NCBI RefSeq assembly: GCF_000423645.1
Contig: NZ_AUIJ01000004.1
Location: 112,988 to 176,987 of the forward strand
Origin: Sediminimonas qiaohouensis DSM 21189
GTDB lineage: Bacteria > Pseudomonadota > Alphaproteobacteria > Rhodobacterales > Rhodobacteraceae
Direction: 5' to 3'
Length of the DNA: 64,000 bases
Shown here: positions 1 through 8,713 of the stretch, piece by piece
Numbering within the stretch: position 1 is the stretch's first letter
How the letters are laid out: each line of letters opens with the position of its first letter
Notes under the pieces: model-generated
Told to the model about the DNA's origin: nothing
Database searches by the model: none
What the model saw: the letters and a program-made list of their open reading frames with translations, nothing else
Program-made: the position numbers and the translations under genes

Positions 1-407
1 CCCTCGTCCGCGGCATCGATCTGGTCGCGCACCCATAGCTTGAAGTCGGTCGCGACCTGATCGTTGCGGGAACGCGCGGTATGCAGACGCCCGGCAGCCT
101 CTCCGACCAGCGTCTTCAGCCGCGCCTCGACGTTCATGTGAATATCTTCAAGAGCGGTGGAAAACTCGAACCGCCCCTCCTTGATCTCTGACAAGACCGT
201 GAGCAGGCCTTTTCGAATGGCGTCGGCATCGCTATCAGTGATGATGCCCTGTGCGGCCAACATGGCGGCATGGGCGCGCGAGCCGGCAACATCCTGCGCC
301 GCCATGCGCCGGTCGAACCCGATCGAGGCATTGATTGCCTCCATGATCGCGTCAGGCCCGGAGGCAAAACGGCCACCCCACATCTGGTTCGAACTTGTGT
401 CGGTCAT
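1..407 (-). CDS. argH: Argininosuccinate lyase, N-terminal part (runs off the left edge)
   Basis: Catalyses the last step of arginine synthesis, splitting argininosuccinate into arginine and fumarate in the cytoplasm. The translated start reads [19 protein letters not shown], the standard opening of the family (N-x-M-WGGRF). It continues through the substrate-binding stretch [11 protein letters not shown] and the [12 protein letters not shown] signature near residue 110. About 135 of roughly 460 residues lie in the window, and the rest is beyond base 1. The ATG at 407 is chosen because AGGA sits eight bases upstream; an in-frame ATG at 416 would leave no ribosome site. The gene is divergent from the thioredoxin-like gene at 429. 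Identification is secure. Confidence 0.96.
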   Translation of the reverse strand, partial: MTDTSSNQMWGGRFASGPDAIMEAINASIGFDRRMAAQDVAGSRAHAAMLAAQGIITDSDADAIRKGLLTVLSEIKEGRFEFSTALEDIHMNVEARLKTLVGEAAGRLHTARSRNDQVATDFKLWVRDQIDAADE

Positions 408-428
408 TGAGGTCATCCTGGAGGAAAC
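408..428. promoter_or_regulatory. 21-bp spacer holding the ribosome sites of two divergent genes
   Basis: Only 21 bases separate the argH start (minus) from the tlpA start (plus). The plus strand carries GGAGGA at 420-425 for tlpA, and the minus strand carries AGGA at 416-419 for argH. No promoter fits between them, so each promoter must lie inside the other gene's coding sequence. That would make the transcripts overlap at their 5' ends. Confidence 0.6.
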
Positions 429-1037
429 ATGAAACTGTCTTTGTCCGCGCTGGTTTATACGGCGATCGGTCTTGGCGCAATTGCAGCGGCGGCTTTTGTC
501 GTCCTGCAGTATCCCGCCGGCCAATCAGAGGAATTCGATCGTGCAACGCTCGAGTCGCTGAAAGCGGGCGATATGCAAAAGCTGATCATTCACGATACCC
601 CGCGCGCGGCATCGGATGCCCCCTATACCAAGCAAAGCGGCGAACAGGGCCGCCTGTCAGACTATGCCGGCAAGCATGTCGTGCTTAATTTCTGGGCTAC
701 ATGGTGCGCCCCCTGCCGCAAGGAAATGCCCACGCTGAGCGCCCTGCAACAAAGCATGGGTGGCGATGACCTGGCCGTCGTGACATTGGCCACGGGCCGA
801 AATCCTCCTCCGGCCATGAAAGCGTTCTTCGACGAGATCGGAGTCGACAACCTGCCTTTGCACCGCGACCCACAACAAAAGATTGCGCGGGACATGGACG
901 TTCTCGGCCTGCCGATCACGGTTATACTTGATCCGAAAGGGCGCGAGGTGGCGCGCTTGAAGGGCGAGGCCGACTGGAACTCCGACAGCGCCCGCGCGAT
1001 TTTGTCAAACCTGACGGCCACTTCATCTAGCGAATGA
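429..1037 (+). CDS. tlpA: TlpA/ResA-type membrane-anchored thioredoxin-like protein
   Basis: A 202-residue disulfide reductase-like protein. One N-terminal hydrophobic segment (residues about 5-27) anchors it in the membrane, with the thioredoxin domain (about 70-195) in the periplasm. The active site is [13 protein letters not shown], the CxPC form typical of TlpA/ResA. A cis-proline segment, GLPITVILD, follows. Family members keep periplasmic thiols reduced, often for cytochrome c or cytochrome oxidase CuA maturation; which client this one serves cannot be told here. GGAGGA lies three bases before the ATG. It is divergent from argH and followed by a hairpin near 1051. Confidence 0.88.
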   Translation: MKLSLSALVYTAIGLGAIAAAAFVVLQYPAGQSEEFDRATLESLKAGDMQKLIIHDTPRAASDAPYTKQSGEQGRLSDYAGKHVVLNFWATWCAPCRKEMPTLSALQQSMGGDDLAVVTLATGRNPPPAMKAFFDEIGVDNLPLHRDPQQKIARDMDVLGLPITVILDPKGREVARLKGEADWNSDSARAILSNLTATSSSE

Positions 1038-1050
1038 AACGCCATAAAAA

Positions 1051-1083
1051 AATCGGACGCCCCACGATTTGGGACGCCCGATT
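1051..1083 (-). terminator. Rho-independent-like hairpin, best on the minus strand
   Basis: Arms AATCGGACGCCCC and GGGACGCCCGATT pair over 13 positions with two mismatches around a seven-base loop. On the minus strand the stem is followed by a T run (TTTTTTT within 1045-1053), so it probably ends transcripts coming from rpsU. It lies about 100 bases past the rpsU stop. It may also block read-through from tlpA. Confidence 0.6.
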
Positions 1084-1185
1084 GTAATGTTTGCTATGGC
1101 CCGACCCATTGCCAAAGTCATCTTAGGCAGGGCGGGCAGACGTTCGCATTGATCCGTCGGATCGGCAAACGCTGGTCAGGTTGCC

Positions 1186-1392
1186 TTAGAGCAAACCTTC
1201 GCGCTGCGCTTTCTTACGTGCCAGCTTGCGCGCACGGCGAATCGCTTCGGCCTTTTCGCGCGCTTTCTTTACGGAGGGCTTTTCGAAATGCTGCTTGAGC
1301 TTCATTTCACGAAAAACGCCTTCGCGCTGAAGTTTCTTCTTCAGGGCACGCAACGCCTGATCGACGTTGTTATCACGAACACTAACCTGCAT
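1186..1392 (-). CDS. rpsU: 30S ribosomal protein S21
   Basis: A 68-residue, strongly basic protein beginning [19 protein letters not shown] and rich in Arg/Lys towards the end ([15 protein letters not shown]). This is the full length and pattern of S21, which binds the 30S subunit near the anti-Shine-Dalgarno end of 16S rRNA and helps initiation. AAAGGTGG lies about ten bases upstream of the ATG at 1392. A good sigma-70-like promoter lies at 1445-1473, about 50 bases upstream of the start. It is transcribed alone, away from the COQ9-family gene. Confidence 0.97.
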   Translation of the reverse strand: MQVSVRDNNVDQALRALKKKLQREGVFREMKLKQHFEKPSVKKAREKAEAIRRARKLARKKAQREGLL

Positions 1393-1444
1393 GTGGTCTT
1401 CACCACCTTTCTAAGTTGGATTTGCAAGATTTGCAGGAGGTGGC

Positions 1445-1473
1445 GATATAGCAACGCGTGCCCTAAATGTCTA
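1445..1473 (-). promoter_or_regulatory. Predicted sigma-70-like promoter of rpsU
   Basis: On the minus strand TAGACA (1468-1473) and TATATC (1445-1450) are separated by exactly 17 bases, close to the housekeeping consensus. The ATG of rpsU follows about 50 bases downstream. The -35 overlaps a small dyad, CCCTA-N6-TAGGG at 1461-1476. Confidence 0.55.
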
Positions 1474-1508
1474 GGGTAGACGGGGCAAAGAAGCAGGAGT
1501 GCGCCAAG

Positions 1509-2186
1509 ATGACCGAAACGAGCGAAAAACTCTTGGATGCCGCATTAATGCACGTGCCTTTCGACGGCTGGACCGAAGCGACATTTCGCGCTGCGGTGAC
1601 TGACACAGGCACGGACATGGGCACCGCGCGCGCCCTGTTCCCGCGTGGCGGTGTTGATATGGCATTGGCCTATCACCGGCGCGGGGACGCGTTGATGGTC
1701 GAGCGCCTGGTTGCCACAGACCTTGAGAGCATGCGATTTCGGGATCGAATCGCCTTCGCGGTGCGCGCGCGCATCGAAGCCGCCGACGACAAGGAGGCCG
1801 TCCGTCGCGGTAGCGCGCTGTTTGCCCTCCCGCAATACGTCCCGGATGGCGCCCGCGCGATTTGGAACACATGCGATCTGATCTGGACGACGCTTGGCGA
1901 CGGATCGGACGATTTCAATTGGTACTCCAAGCGCGCCACGCTCAGCGGCGTTTATTCCGCAACCGTCCTGTATTGGCTGGGCGATGATTCGCCGGGGAGC
2001 GAAGCAACCTGGGCGTTCCTCGATCGCCGGATCGAAAACGTCATGTCGATTGAGAAATTCAAAGGAAAATTTCGCGACTCTCCGTTTGGGCGCACGATTG
2101 GAAAAGGGCCTTTCGCGCTGCTTGACCGCATCCGCGCACCGGATCAAACCTTACGCCGCAACATGCCGGGATCGACCCGGCACTGA
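1509..2186 (+). CDS. COQ9-family ubiquinone biosynthesis protein
   Basis: A 225-residue homologue of COQ9, a lipid-binding accessory protein that presents ubiquinone intermediates to the COQ7 hydroxylase. The family opening EKLLDAALMHVPFDGW is present, followed by the TetR-like helical fold (residues about 5-60) and the C-terminal region with WYSKRATLSGVYSATVLYW, which is highly characteristic of COQ9. ATG 1509 is preferred over an in-frame ATG at 1467, because GGAG at 1496-1499 is properly spaced before it and homologues start at this point. It is followed 19 bases later by the aminotransferase gene, probably in one transcript. Confidence 0.9.
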   Translation: MTETSEKLLDAALMHVPFDGWTEATFRAAVTDTGTDMGTARALFPRGGVDMALAYHRRGDALMVERLVATDLESMRFRDRIAFAVRARIEAADDKEAVRRGSALFALPQYVPDGARAIWNTCDLIWTTLGDGSDDFNWYSKRATLSGVYSATVLYWLGDDSPGSEATWAFLDRRIENVMSIEKFKGKFRDSPFGRTIGKGPFALLDRIRAPDQTLRRNMPGSTRH

Positions 2187-2205
2187 CCAAGCGGGAGGAA
2201 GCAAC

Positions 2206-3063
2206 ATGGCCGTCGGCAAGGAAATCTGGACTTGGTATGAGGGCCGTTGGCATGAGGGCAACGCGCCGATCATCGGCGCGGCGGATCATGTCGCGTGGCT
2301 CGGAAGTCAGGTTTTCGACGGAGCGCGGCAATTCGAAGGTGTCCGCCCCGACCTGCCTCTTCACAGCGCACGGATCATCAATTCGGCACGCGCCATGGGC
2401 ATGACGCCGCCGGTAGACGCGGACACCGTGCAAGAGCTGATGGAAGAGGGCTGCAAGAAATTCGCGCCCGACGCGGCCCTATACCTGCGCCCGATGATGT
2501 GGGCGCGCGAAGGCACCCCGGGCATCATTGATATCGACCCCGACAGCACCGGCTTTTCTGTCTGCATCGAGACGCTGCCCATGCCCGAACCCGGCGACTA
2601 CTCGTTGACGGTATCGCCCTATTGCCGCCCGCGACCGGACATGGCGATGACCGAAGCAAAGGCGGGATCGCTTTATGCCAACAACGGGCGCATCATGGCC
2701 GAAGCGCGCGCACGGGGTTTCCACAACGCCCTGTCGCTGGACATCGAAGGGCATGTGGCGGAAACCGCGTCGACCAACGTCTTCCTGGTACGCGACGGCG
2801 AAGTCTGGACACCAGTCCCGAATGGCATGTTCTTGAACGGGCTGACCCGCCAGCGTGTGATCGCCCTGCTTCGTGAAGACGGCATCACTGTCTATGAGGC
2901 TAGCCTGACCGTCGACGATTTCCGCAATGCTGACGAGATCTTTGCCACCGGCAACATCGCCAAGGTCATGCCGGTCGCGCGCCTTGATGAGCGCACATTG
3001 CCCCCCGGCCCAATCGCCGCCCGCGCACGGCAACTCTACTGGGATTACGCCCACAGCACCTAA
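2206..3063 (+). CDS. Class IV (branched-chain-type) aminotransferase
   Basis: A 285-residue fold-type IV PLP enzyme. Early residues VFDGARQFEGVRP match the substrate loop of the family. The PLP lysine lies in TEAKAGSLYANNGR (near residue 156), and the phosphate-holding region is GHVAETASTNVFLV, followed by TRQRVIALL and the NADEIFATGN segment. Family members transaminate Val/Leu/Ile with 2-oxoglutarate; some act on D-amino acids or aminodeoxychorismate, so the exact substrate is open. GGGAGGA at 2193-2199 supports ATG 2206. It lies just downstream of the COQ9-family gene and before a strong hairpin. Confidence 0.85.
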   Translation: MAVGKEIWTWYEGRWHEGNAPIIGAADHVAWLGSQVFDGARQFEGVRPDLPLHSARIINSARAMGMTPPVDADTVQELMEEGCKKFAPDAALYLRPMMWAREGTPGIIDIDPDSTGFSVCIETLPMPEPGDYSLTVSPYCRPRPDMAMTEAKAGSLYANNGRIMAEARARGFHNALSLDIEGHVAETASTNVFLVRDGEVWTPVPNGMFLNGLTRQRVIALLREDGITVYEASLTVDDFRNADEIFATGNIAKVMPVARLDERTLPPGPIAARARQLYWDYAHST

Positions 3064-3076
3064 TCGCATGCGAGGT

Positions 3077-3123
3077 CTCGCCCCCGATTGCCGGACAAAA
3101 ATCCGGCAGCGGCGAGCCGTTTT
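3077..3123 (+). terminator. Two-stage hairpin with short T tract
   Basis: An inner stem GCCGGA/TCCGGC with a CAAAAA loop (3090-3107) is enclosed by CTCGCC (3077-3082) and GGCGAG (3111-3116), and followed by CCGTTTTCC. It lies 14 bases after the aminotransferase stop and likely ends that transcript. It may also face the tRNA transcript arriving from the other side. Confidence 0.55.
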
Positions 3124-3145
3124 CCTCATTTCGAGTGGGGGTATT

Positions 3146-3221
<76 letters not shown>

Positions 3222-3330
3222 GTTTGCACCCATATCTGTTGGTGCGATTGCCGCTATCTAGGCAAAGGCGCGGGCAGGATCAAGCCAAAAATTCGGCCCG
3301 CGCCGTCTCGTGTTGATACCCGTGCGGATA

Positions 3331-3654
3331 TCAGGTTTCCTCGTCTTCCGAGGACACATCGGCAATCTCGTCGAGCGAGACATTGCCGTCGTCGTCGTCA
3401 TCCAGAAGATCATCATCCAGGTCAACATCAACGTCTTCCTCTTCGATGACGTCGCTGCTGCTTTCTTTTTCCGTGGCCTTGAGCTTCTTGGTCGCGGCAT
3501 CCTCGGCATCCGGGGTCACGGCGCGGTTCTTGCCCGTTTCAAGCTCCACCACCTCGCCTGTGTAGGGGCTGATGATCGGATCGTTGTTAAGGTCATAAAA
3601 CCGTTTGCCTGTTGTCGGGCAAACGCGCTTGACGCCCCATTCTTCCTTGGGCAT
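3331..3654 (-). CDS. TIGR02300 / FYDLN-acid family protein
   Basis: A 107-residue protein of unknown function typical of alphaproteobacteria. The N-terminal 60 residues carry the name-giving block TTGKRFYDLNNDPIISPYTG with a lone cysteine. The C-terminal half is a very acidic tail with runs of Asp and Glu, including five Asp in a row. ATG 3654 is preferred because GAGGGA precedes it by six bases; the in-frame ATG at 3672 has no such site. In many genomes this gene neighbours a tRNA-Ala, as here. Function is not known; the tail suggests a nucleic-acid mimic or a protein-binding surface, which is inference. Confidence 0.88.
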   Translation of the reverse strand: MPKEEWGVKRVCPTTGKRFYDLNNDPIISPYTGEVVELETGKNRAVTPDAEDAATKKLKATEKESSSDVIEEEDVDVDLDDDLLDDDDDGNVSLDEIADVSSEDEET

Positions 3655-3768
3655 GGGAAATCCCTCTCGCATCTCATGTCTTGTCGAAGGTCAGCGCCAC
3701 CTGCCATAACGGCTTGGGCGTGTCAAAGGCTTTCGCAGGCCAGCTTCATCTTGCCCGCAGGAGGTCAT

Positions 3769-4461
3769 ATGGGCGACATAGTTCTTCCGGGCAACCCACC
3801 CGTACAAATCACCCTGCGAAGCTCGTGGCGGGCCAGGCGGCTGTCGTTGCGCGTGTCGTCCCTTGATGGACGCGTTACCCTGACAATCCCACGAGGAATA
3901 AGCGAACGCGAAGCCCTGTCATTTGCCCGCGAAAAGGAAGCCTGGCTGCGCGGGCACATGGTACAACGCCGCGAAGCAATTCGCGTTGTGCCGGAAACCG
4001 AACTGCCCTTTCGCGGCGACACCGTGCGGCTGGTACAGGGAACCCTGAGAACACCGAAGCTTCAGGGCGATACACTTCTGGTGCCTGGCCCCACAGAGAC
4101 GGCAGGCCGTCGCGCCCTGGCCTTCTTGCGACACAGGGCACGCGATCATCTGGCGGCAGCTTCGGATCACTATGCCACTCTATTGGGGCACAGCTATACC
4201 CGAATCACCCTACGTGATCCACGATCACGCTGGGGATCATGCTCTTCGGCGGGGGCGCTCATGTATTCATGGCGCCTTATCATGGCCCCGGATGACGTTC
4301 TCAACTACGTTGCCGCGCACGAAGTGGCACACTTGGCCGAGATGAATCATTCCCCTGCGTTCTGGTCGCTCGTTGGCAAGATATATGGCGACACCCAAGC
4401 ACCCCGCCAATGGTTGCGGGATTACGGCGTTGATCTGCACCGGTATCGCTTTGAAGATTGA
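3769..4461 (+). CDS. YgjP/DUF45-family metal-dependent hydrolase
   Basis: A 230-residue soluble protein with the SprT-like zinc site HEVAHLAEMNHSPAFW near residues 184-199; the His-Glu-x-x-His pair and a third His bind metal. The N-terminal half carries the usual RRLSLRV and LTIPRG beta segments, and RSRWGSCSS precedes the metal site. Family members are annotated as M48-like peptidases, and E. coli YgjP is described as a UTP pyrophosphatase, so the substrate is uncertain. The ribosome site AGGAGG at 3759-3764 fixes the ATG at 3769. A GntR gene follows closely. Confidence 0.85.
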   Translation: MGDIVLPGNPPVQITLRSSWRARRLSLRVSSLDGRVTLTIPRGISEREALSFAREKEAWLRGHMVQRREAIRVVPETELPFRGDTVRLVQGTLRTPKLQGDTLLVPGPTETAGRRALAFLRHRARDHLAAASDHYATLLGHSYTRITLRDPRSRWGSCSSAGALMYSWRLIMAPDDVLNYVAAHEVAHLAEMNHSPAFWSLVGKIYGDTQAPRQWLRDYGVDLHRYRFED

Positions 4462-4476
4462 CCAGCGCGGCATTTT

Positions 4477-5142
4477 GTGATCACAACATTCGGCATGCTG
4501 ATCAATCCGCGCCCAGATCCCGCGCCGTCGGCGCATGACCGCGTCTATCGCGGCTTGCGCGGGCGTATCATGCACGGCGAAATTGCACCGGGTCAGGCCA
4601 TGACTTTGCGCGGGCTTGGGCAGGAGTTCGGCGTTTCCATGACCCCCGCACGCGAAGCCGTGCGCAGGCTGGTCGCCGAGGGTGCACTGACGCTGTCCGC
4701 TTCGGGCCGGGTGTCCACGCCCGAGTTGAGCAACGAGCGGATCGAGGAACTGGCTGCACTGCGCTCGCTTCTCGAAGTGGAATTGGCAAGTCGCGCCCTA
4801 CCCCGTGCGCACATTGCCCTTATCGAGCGCCTTCAAACCATCAATTCCGGCGTGGGCAACATGGTCGCACGCCACGACGCGGTCGGATATATACGCGCCA
4901 ACCTGGAGTTCCACCGCACTTTGTACCTGCGCGCGCAGGCGCCTGCGATGCTTGCGATGGTCGAGACGGTCTGGCTGCAAATGGGGCCGACGATGCGAGC
5001 GCTGTATGGTCGGCTGCGCCGCAAGGAACCGCCGCATTATCATCGGCTTATCATCGCCGCGCTCAAGGCCGGTGACGAGCCGGGGTTGCGGTTGGCGGTT
5101 CGCTCGGATGTAACCCAAGGCCTCAAGATGCTGGCACGATGA
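4477..5142 (+). CDS. GntR-family transcriptional regulator (FCD type)
   Basis: A 221-residue regulator with a winged HTH (residues about 18-80; EFGVSMTPAREAVRRLVAEG is the recognition region) and an all-helical FCD ligand domain (about 90-215; its metal-site histidines include NLEFHRTLY and HYHRLI). FadR/FCD regulators usually bind organic acids or sugars and repress adjacent genes. The start is uncertain: GTG 4477 or ATG 4495, neither with a strong ribosome site. Its stop overlaps the antiporter start (ATGA at 5139), so the two are translationally coupled and the regulator may respond to conditions linked to that transporter. Confidence 0.87.
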   Translation: MITTFGMLINPRPDPAPSAHDRVYRGLRGRIMHGEIAPGQAMTLRGLGQEFGVSMTPAREAVRRLVAEGALTLSASGRVSTPELSNERIEELAALRSLLEVELASRALPRAHIALIERLQTINSGVGNMVARHDAVGYIRANLEFHRTLYLRAQAPAMLAMVETVWLQMGPTMRALYGRLRRKEPPHYHRLIIAALKAGDEPGLRLAVRSDVTQGLKMLAR

Positions 5143-6326
5143 CAGACGTCTCGCATGGCTCCCTTGATCAGCCCTTAACCCTTGTCGTGCTGGGCGCGCT
5201 GTTTTTGGCTGGATTGGCTGCGGATGAATTGGGCCGGCGCACACGTCTGCCCCGGGTAACGCTCCTGCTGGCCTGTGGCGTCATTGCCGGGGGGGCGGGG
5301 CTGGACCTGATCCCGGACGCGGTGACGAATTGGTACGGCTTCCTGTCGGCAATCGCATTGACCATGGTTGCGTTTCTTCTGGGTGGCTCCCTGACCAAAG
5401 AGAACCTTGCAAAGCACGGCCGCGCCATCCTTTCAATCTCAATCGCGGTCGTGGTGGCAACGCTGTTGGTGGTCTCGCTAGGTTTGTGGCTGGTTGGAGT
5501 GCCCCTCGAGGTTGCGCTGCTTCTCGCCGCCGTGGCAACGGCCACTGATCCCGCTGCCGTTCAGGACGCGATCAAGCAATCCAGAGCACGGGGCGGTTTC
5601 GTTGATACGCTACGCGGGATCGTTGCAATCGACGACGCTTGGGGGTTGATCATGTTTGCTTTGGCCGTGGTGCTGGCGCGCGCCATCGGCGGAACCGGCA
5701 TGGAACTGGGCATGCTGCACGAAGCCGCCTGGGAACTGGGGGGCGCTGTCGTCCTTGGTTTGCTGATCGGCTGGCCCGCGGCCAAGCTGACCGGACGCGT
5801 GCGCCCCGGCGAGCCACTACGCATCGAGGCGCTTGGCATCGTCTTTGTTACCGCTGGCTTGGCCAAGTGGCTGGACGTATCATTCCTGCTGTGCGGGATG
5901 GTAGTAGGCATGGTCATCGTCAACCGCGCACGGCATCACGACAGAGCCTTTCACGAGATCGAAGACATTCAATGGCCCTTCCTGCTGTTGTTTTTCATCC
6001 TTGCGGGCGCGTCCCTGGACGCGGGGGCACTGATGGAGCTTGGCGGGATCGGGGTTGCCTACCTGGTGCTGCGGATCGTGGGCCGCATCATTGGCGGCTG
6101 GCTCGGTGGTCTGGTGAGCGGCGCAAGCCCGGCTGAGCGCCCGTGGTTTGGCGTGGCGATGCTACCGCAGGCCGGGGTGGCCGTGGGCATGGCCCTTGTC
6201 GCCACACAGGAATTTCCCGCACACAGCGACACGATCCTGACCCTGACGATTGCCACGACGGTGATTTTCGAAGCGATCGGCCCTTTGGCAACCTATTGGG
6301 CGCTAAGACACAACCGCAGAAGTTGA
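5139..6326 (+). CDS. Cation:proton antiporter (CPA family)
   Basis: A 395-residue inner-membrane protein, hydrophobic nearly throughout with about 11-12 helices. The ion-site helix region has ATATDPAAVQDAIKQS near residues 130-145, the TDP motif of NhaP/Kef-like exchangers, and IVAIDDAWG follows about 20 residues later with the paired Asp. No cytoplasmic RCK domain is present. It likely exchanges Na+ or K+ for H+; which cation cannot be read. It is coupled to the GntR gene by an ATGA overlap and converges on accA with 19 bases between the stop codons. Confidence 0.87.
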   Translation: MTDVSHGSLDQPLTLVVLGALFLAGLAADELGRRTRLPRVTLLLACGVIAGGAGLDLIPDAVTNWYGFLSAIALTMVAFLLGGSLTKENLAKHGRAILSISIAVVVATLLVVSLGLWLVGVPLEVALLLAAVATATDPAAVQDAIKQSRARGGFVDTLRGIVAIDDAWGLIMFALAVVLARAIGGTGMELGMLHEAAWELGGAVVLGLLIGWPAAKLTGRVRPGEPLRIEALGIVFVTAGLAKWLDVSFLLCGMVVGMVIVNRARHHDRAFHEIEDIQWPFLLLFFILAGASLDAGALMELGGIGVAYLVLRIVGRIIGGWLGGLVSGASPAERPWFGVAMLPQAGVAVGMALVATQEFPAHSDTILTLTIATTVIFEAIGPLATYWALRHNRRS

Positions 6327-6345
6327 ACGCGAGATGCCGAGAGGA

Positions 6346-7308
6346 TCAGGCCGCGAGGCCTTTTGAGCCCAGATCAAGGTATTTGCGGCGACGCTCTTCC
6401 AACAGCTTCTTGCCGGATTTGCCGTCAAGATCCGCCAGCAACTCCTCAATAGCCAATCCAACATCCGCTATCACCGTCTCGCGGTTGCGGTGTGCGCCGC
6501 CCAAAGGTTCGGGAATGGTGCGATCCGCGACGCCCAGCTTGATCAAATCCTGCGCGGTCAATCGGAGCGCTTCGGCCGCCTCGCGCATCTTTTCCGCATC
6601 TTTCCAGAGGATTGATGCGCAGCCCTCCGGGCTGATGACCGAATAAATCGAATGCTCCAGCATCGCAACGCGGTTGGCGGTGGCGAACGCGACAGCGCCA
6701 CCTGATCCACCTTCCCCGATAATGACGCTTACCATCGGCACGGAAAGTTGCAGGCACTTCTCGGTGCTGCGCGCGATGGCTTCGGACTGGCCGCGCTCTT
6801 CTGCGCCCTTGCCAGGATAAGCGCCGGGGGTATCGACCAATGTCACAACCGGCAAACCAAACCGGTCGGCAATATCCATCAACCTGATCGTTTTGCGGTA
6901 TCCCTCAGGCCGCGCCATGCCGAAGTTGCGTGCGATGCGCGATTTGGTGTCGAAACCCTTTTCATGACCGATCACCATGACTGCGCGATCTCCGAGCCGT
7001 GCAAGCCCGCCCATCACCGCATGGTCATCGGCAAAGTTCCGGTCCCCCGCCAACGGCGTGTATTCATTGAACAGCGCCTCGATATAGTCCTTGCAATGGG
7101 GCCGATCAGGGTGCCGCGCGACGAGGCACTTGCGCCAAGGGCTGAGTGATTTGTACAAATCCTGCAGCATGTCGGCGGCTTTTTTGTCCAGCGCCTTCGC
7201 TTCTTCCTCGATATCCATCTCGGAGTTCTGCCGCGCCATGGCGCGCAATTCCTCGGCTTTGCCCTCTATCTCGGCGAGGGGGCGTTCAAAATCGAGGTAG
7301 TTGGTCAT
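6346..7308 (-). CDS. accA: Acetyl-CoA carboxylase carboxyltransferase subunit alpha
   Basis: At 320 residues it is full length for AccA, which pairs with AccD to move the carboxyl from biotin to acetyl-CoA, making malonyl-CoA for fatty-acid synthesis. Diagnostic stretches are [12 protein letters not shown] at the start, [16 protein letters not shown]-like [17 protein letters not shown], the [19 protein letters not shown] loop, and IGEGGSGGA with [17 protein letters not shown] lies seven bases before the ATG. As usual in alphaproteobacteria it stands apart from accD and accBC. Confidence 0.97.
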   Translation of the reverse strand: MTNYLDFERPLAEIEGKAEELRAMARQNSEMDIEEEAKALDKKAADMLQDLYKSLSPWRKCLVARHPDRPHCKDYIEALFNEYTPLAGDRNFADDHAVMGGLARLGDRAVMVIGHEKGFDTKSRIARNFGMARPEGYRKTIRLMDIADRFGLPVVTLVDTPGAYPGKGAEERGQSEAIARSTEKCLQLSVPMVSVIIGEGGSGGAVAFATANRVAMLEHSIYSVISPEGCASILWKDAEKMREAAEALRLTAQDLIKLGVADRTIPEPLGGAHRNRETVIADVGLAIEELLADLDGKSGKKLLEERRRKYLDLGSKGLAA

Positions 7309-7405
7309 TGCGTCACTCCGGCCAAAGCTATGCCGCGATATATGGCTGTCCTGAACGCGGGATGCAACATCGCGTGCTCTCGGTTGCAGACTTCTTGCCG
7401 CCGTT

Positions 7406-8005
7406 TTAGCCCGCAGGCATCAAGACAGGGATTAGTGACGCCAGCAATAACCCGGCCATCGTCCAGTTGAACACACGCAACCGCCGCTCGTTCGCCAGGA
7501 TATGGCGGAGTTGCTGCCCCATCACCGTCCAGCTGCTTGTCGAAATGACCCCCATTGCGACATACGTGCCCGCCACCCACAGAATCGCCCCTATGTCGCG
7601 GCTTGCGGCGTAGAGCGTGATTGCACCAAGCGCCATCGACCACGCCTTGGGGTTGACCCACTGAAACGCGGCTGCCTGCAAAAACGTCAGGGGCCGCCCT
7701 TCTGTCGTTGCTTCGGCGGGCGCATTTGCGTGCGCGATTTTCCATGCCAACCAGAGCATGTAGACAACCGACAGCACCTTGAGCGCGACATGCGTGACCG
7801 GCCAAAGATCGAAAACCTGCATCACGCCCAGCCCGACCGGCACGATCATCATCGGGAACCCCAACCCCACACCCAGCATATGCGGCACCGTACGGCGCAG
7901 CCCGAAATTGGCGCCCGAGGTCATCAGCATGAGATTGTTCGGCCCCGGCGTGATCACCGAGACAAAGGCGAAGGCGGCAAGCGCAAAGAAAACATCTATC
8001 GTCAT
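7406..8005 (-). CDS. LysE/RhtB-family amino-acid exporter
   Basis: A 199-residue inner-membrane protein with about six helices. The N-terminal signature is [18 protein letters not shown], the TPGPN motif of the LysE superfamily. The region [18 protein letters not shown] carries the second family motif (NPKAW). Such proteins export surplus amino acids or homoserine lactones. No convincing ribosome site is seen before the ATG at 8005. A Lrp/AsnC regulator starts 43 bases away on the opposite strand, a pairing seen in LysE systems where the regulator senses the exported amino acid. Confidence 0.9.
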   Translation of the reverse strand: MTIDVFFALAAFAFVSVITPGPNNLMLMTSGANFGLRRTVPHMLGVGLGFPMMIVPVGLGVMQVFDLWPVTHVALKVLSVVYMLWLAWKIAHANAPAEATTEGRPLTFLQAAAFQWVNPKAWSMALGAITLYAASRDIGAILWVAGTYVAMGVISTSSWTVMGQQLRHILANERRLRVFNWTMAGLLLASLIPVLMPAG

Positions 8006-8048
8006 GCAGACGGATTATTGCTATTTTACCGGGAATGAAATTGCAAAA

Positions 8049-8531
8049 ATGCGGGATTTGAAGCGAACCATGCAATTTAGGAATGATATAGACGCCATTG
8101 ACAGCCGAATATTGCAAGAGCTCTCACACGACGGAAGACTCAGCAACACCGTCCTGTCAGAGCGCGTGGGGCTATCCCCCTCAGCCTGCCTGCGCCGGGT
8201 GCAGGATTTGCAGCGGCGCGGCGTCATCCGCGGGTTTCGCGCCGTTCTGGAGCCGGCGGCAATGGGCGTGGGGTTTCTGGCCTATGTCACTGTGGGGCTG
8301 AACGCGCATAACAAATCCGCACAAGAGGCGTTCGAGCGCGCCATGGATCACGCCCCCGAGGTGCGCGAATGCCATAATATCACTGGCGCGGTTGAATACC
8401 TCTTGCGGATCGAGGTCGCAGACATGGCCGATTACAAGCGGTTCCATACCGACGTGCTGGGAACCCTGCCGCAGGTGAACGCGATCACCTCCTACGTGGT
8501 GATGGGTTCGCCCAAGGACGAACGCGCCTGA
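8049..8531 (+). CDS. Lrp/AsnC-family regulator, divergent from the LysE exporter
   Basis: A 160-residue regulator. The HTH lies around residues 12-60 (RILQELSHDGRLSNTVLSER, then GLSPSACLRRVQDLQRRGVI), followed by the RAM ligand-binding domain (about 70-150) with FLAYVTVGLN and ECHNITGAVEYLLRI, the effector-pocket glycine region. It starts at ATG 8049 or possibly 8070. It probably controls the exporter gene 43 bases away in response to an amino acid. It is one of three Lrp regulators in this window arranged the same way. Confidence 0.9.
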   Translation: MRDLKRTMQFRNDIDAIDSRILQELSHDGRLSNTVLSERVGLSPSACLRRVQDLQRRGVIRGFRAVLEPAAMGVGFLAYVTVGLNAHNKSAQEAFERAMDHAPEVRECHNITGAVEYLLRIEVADMADYKRFHTDVLGTLPQVNAITSYVVMGSPKDERA

Positions 8532-8713
8532 TCACTTCCCGGTTGCAGCAGTCGGCTCCGCTATGTACAGCGGCGCGCAGTCGACTACTGCCCGGTCGCG
8601 CCGTTTGGCGGTCTTGAAGACGCCGACACAAAGCCGGGCGACACCACAAAACAGCACAAGCCCCCGCTCGCCGGCCCATGGCAGAGCGCGAGGCCAGTTA
8701 TTCGGGTACCGCC

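Noticed and set aside
1894..2205. N-terminal extension of the aminotransferase into the COQ9-family gene
   Set aside because: The extra residues read COQ9 DNA in the wrong frame, and a strong ribosome site precedes ATG 2206.
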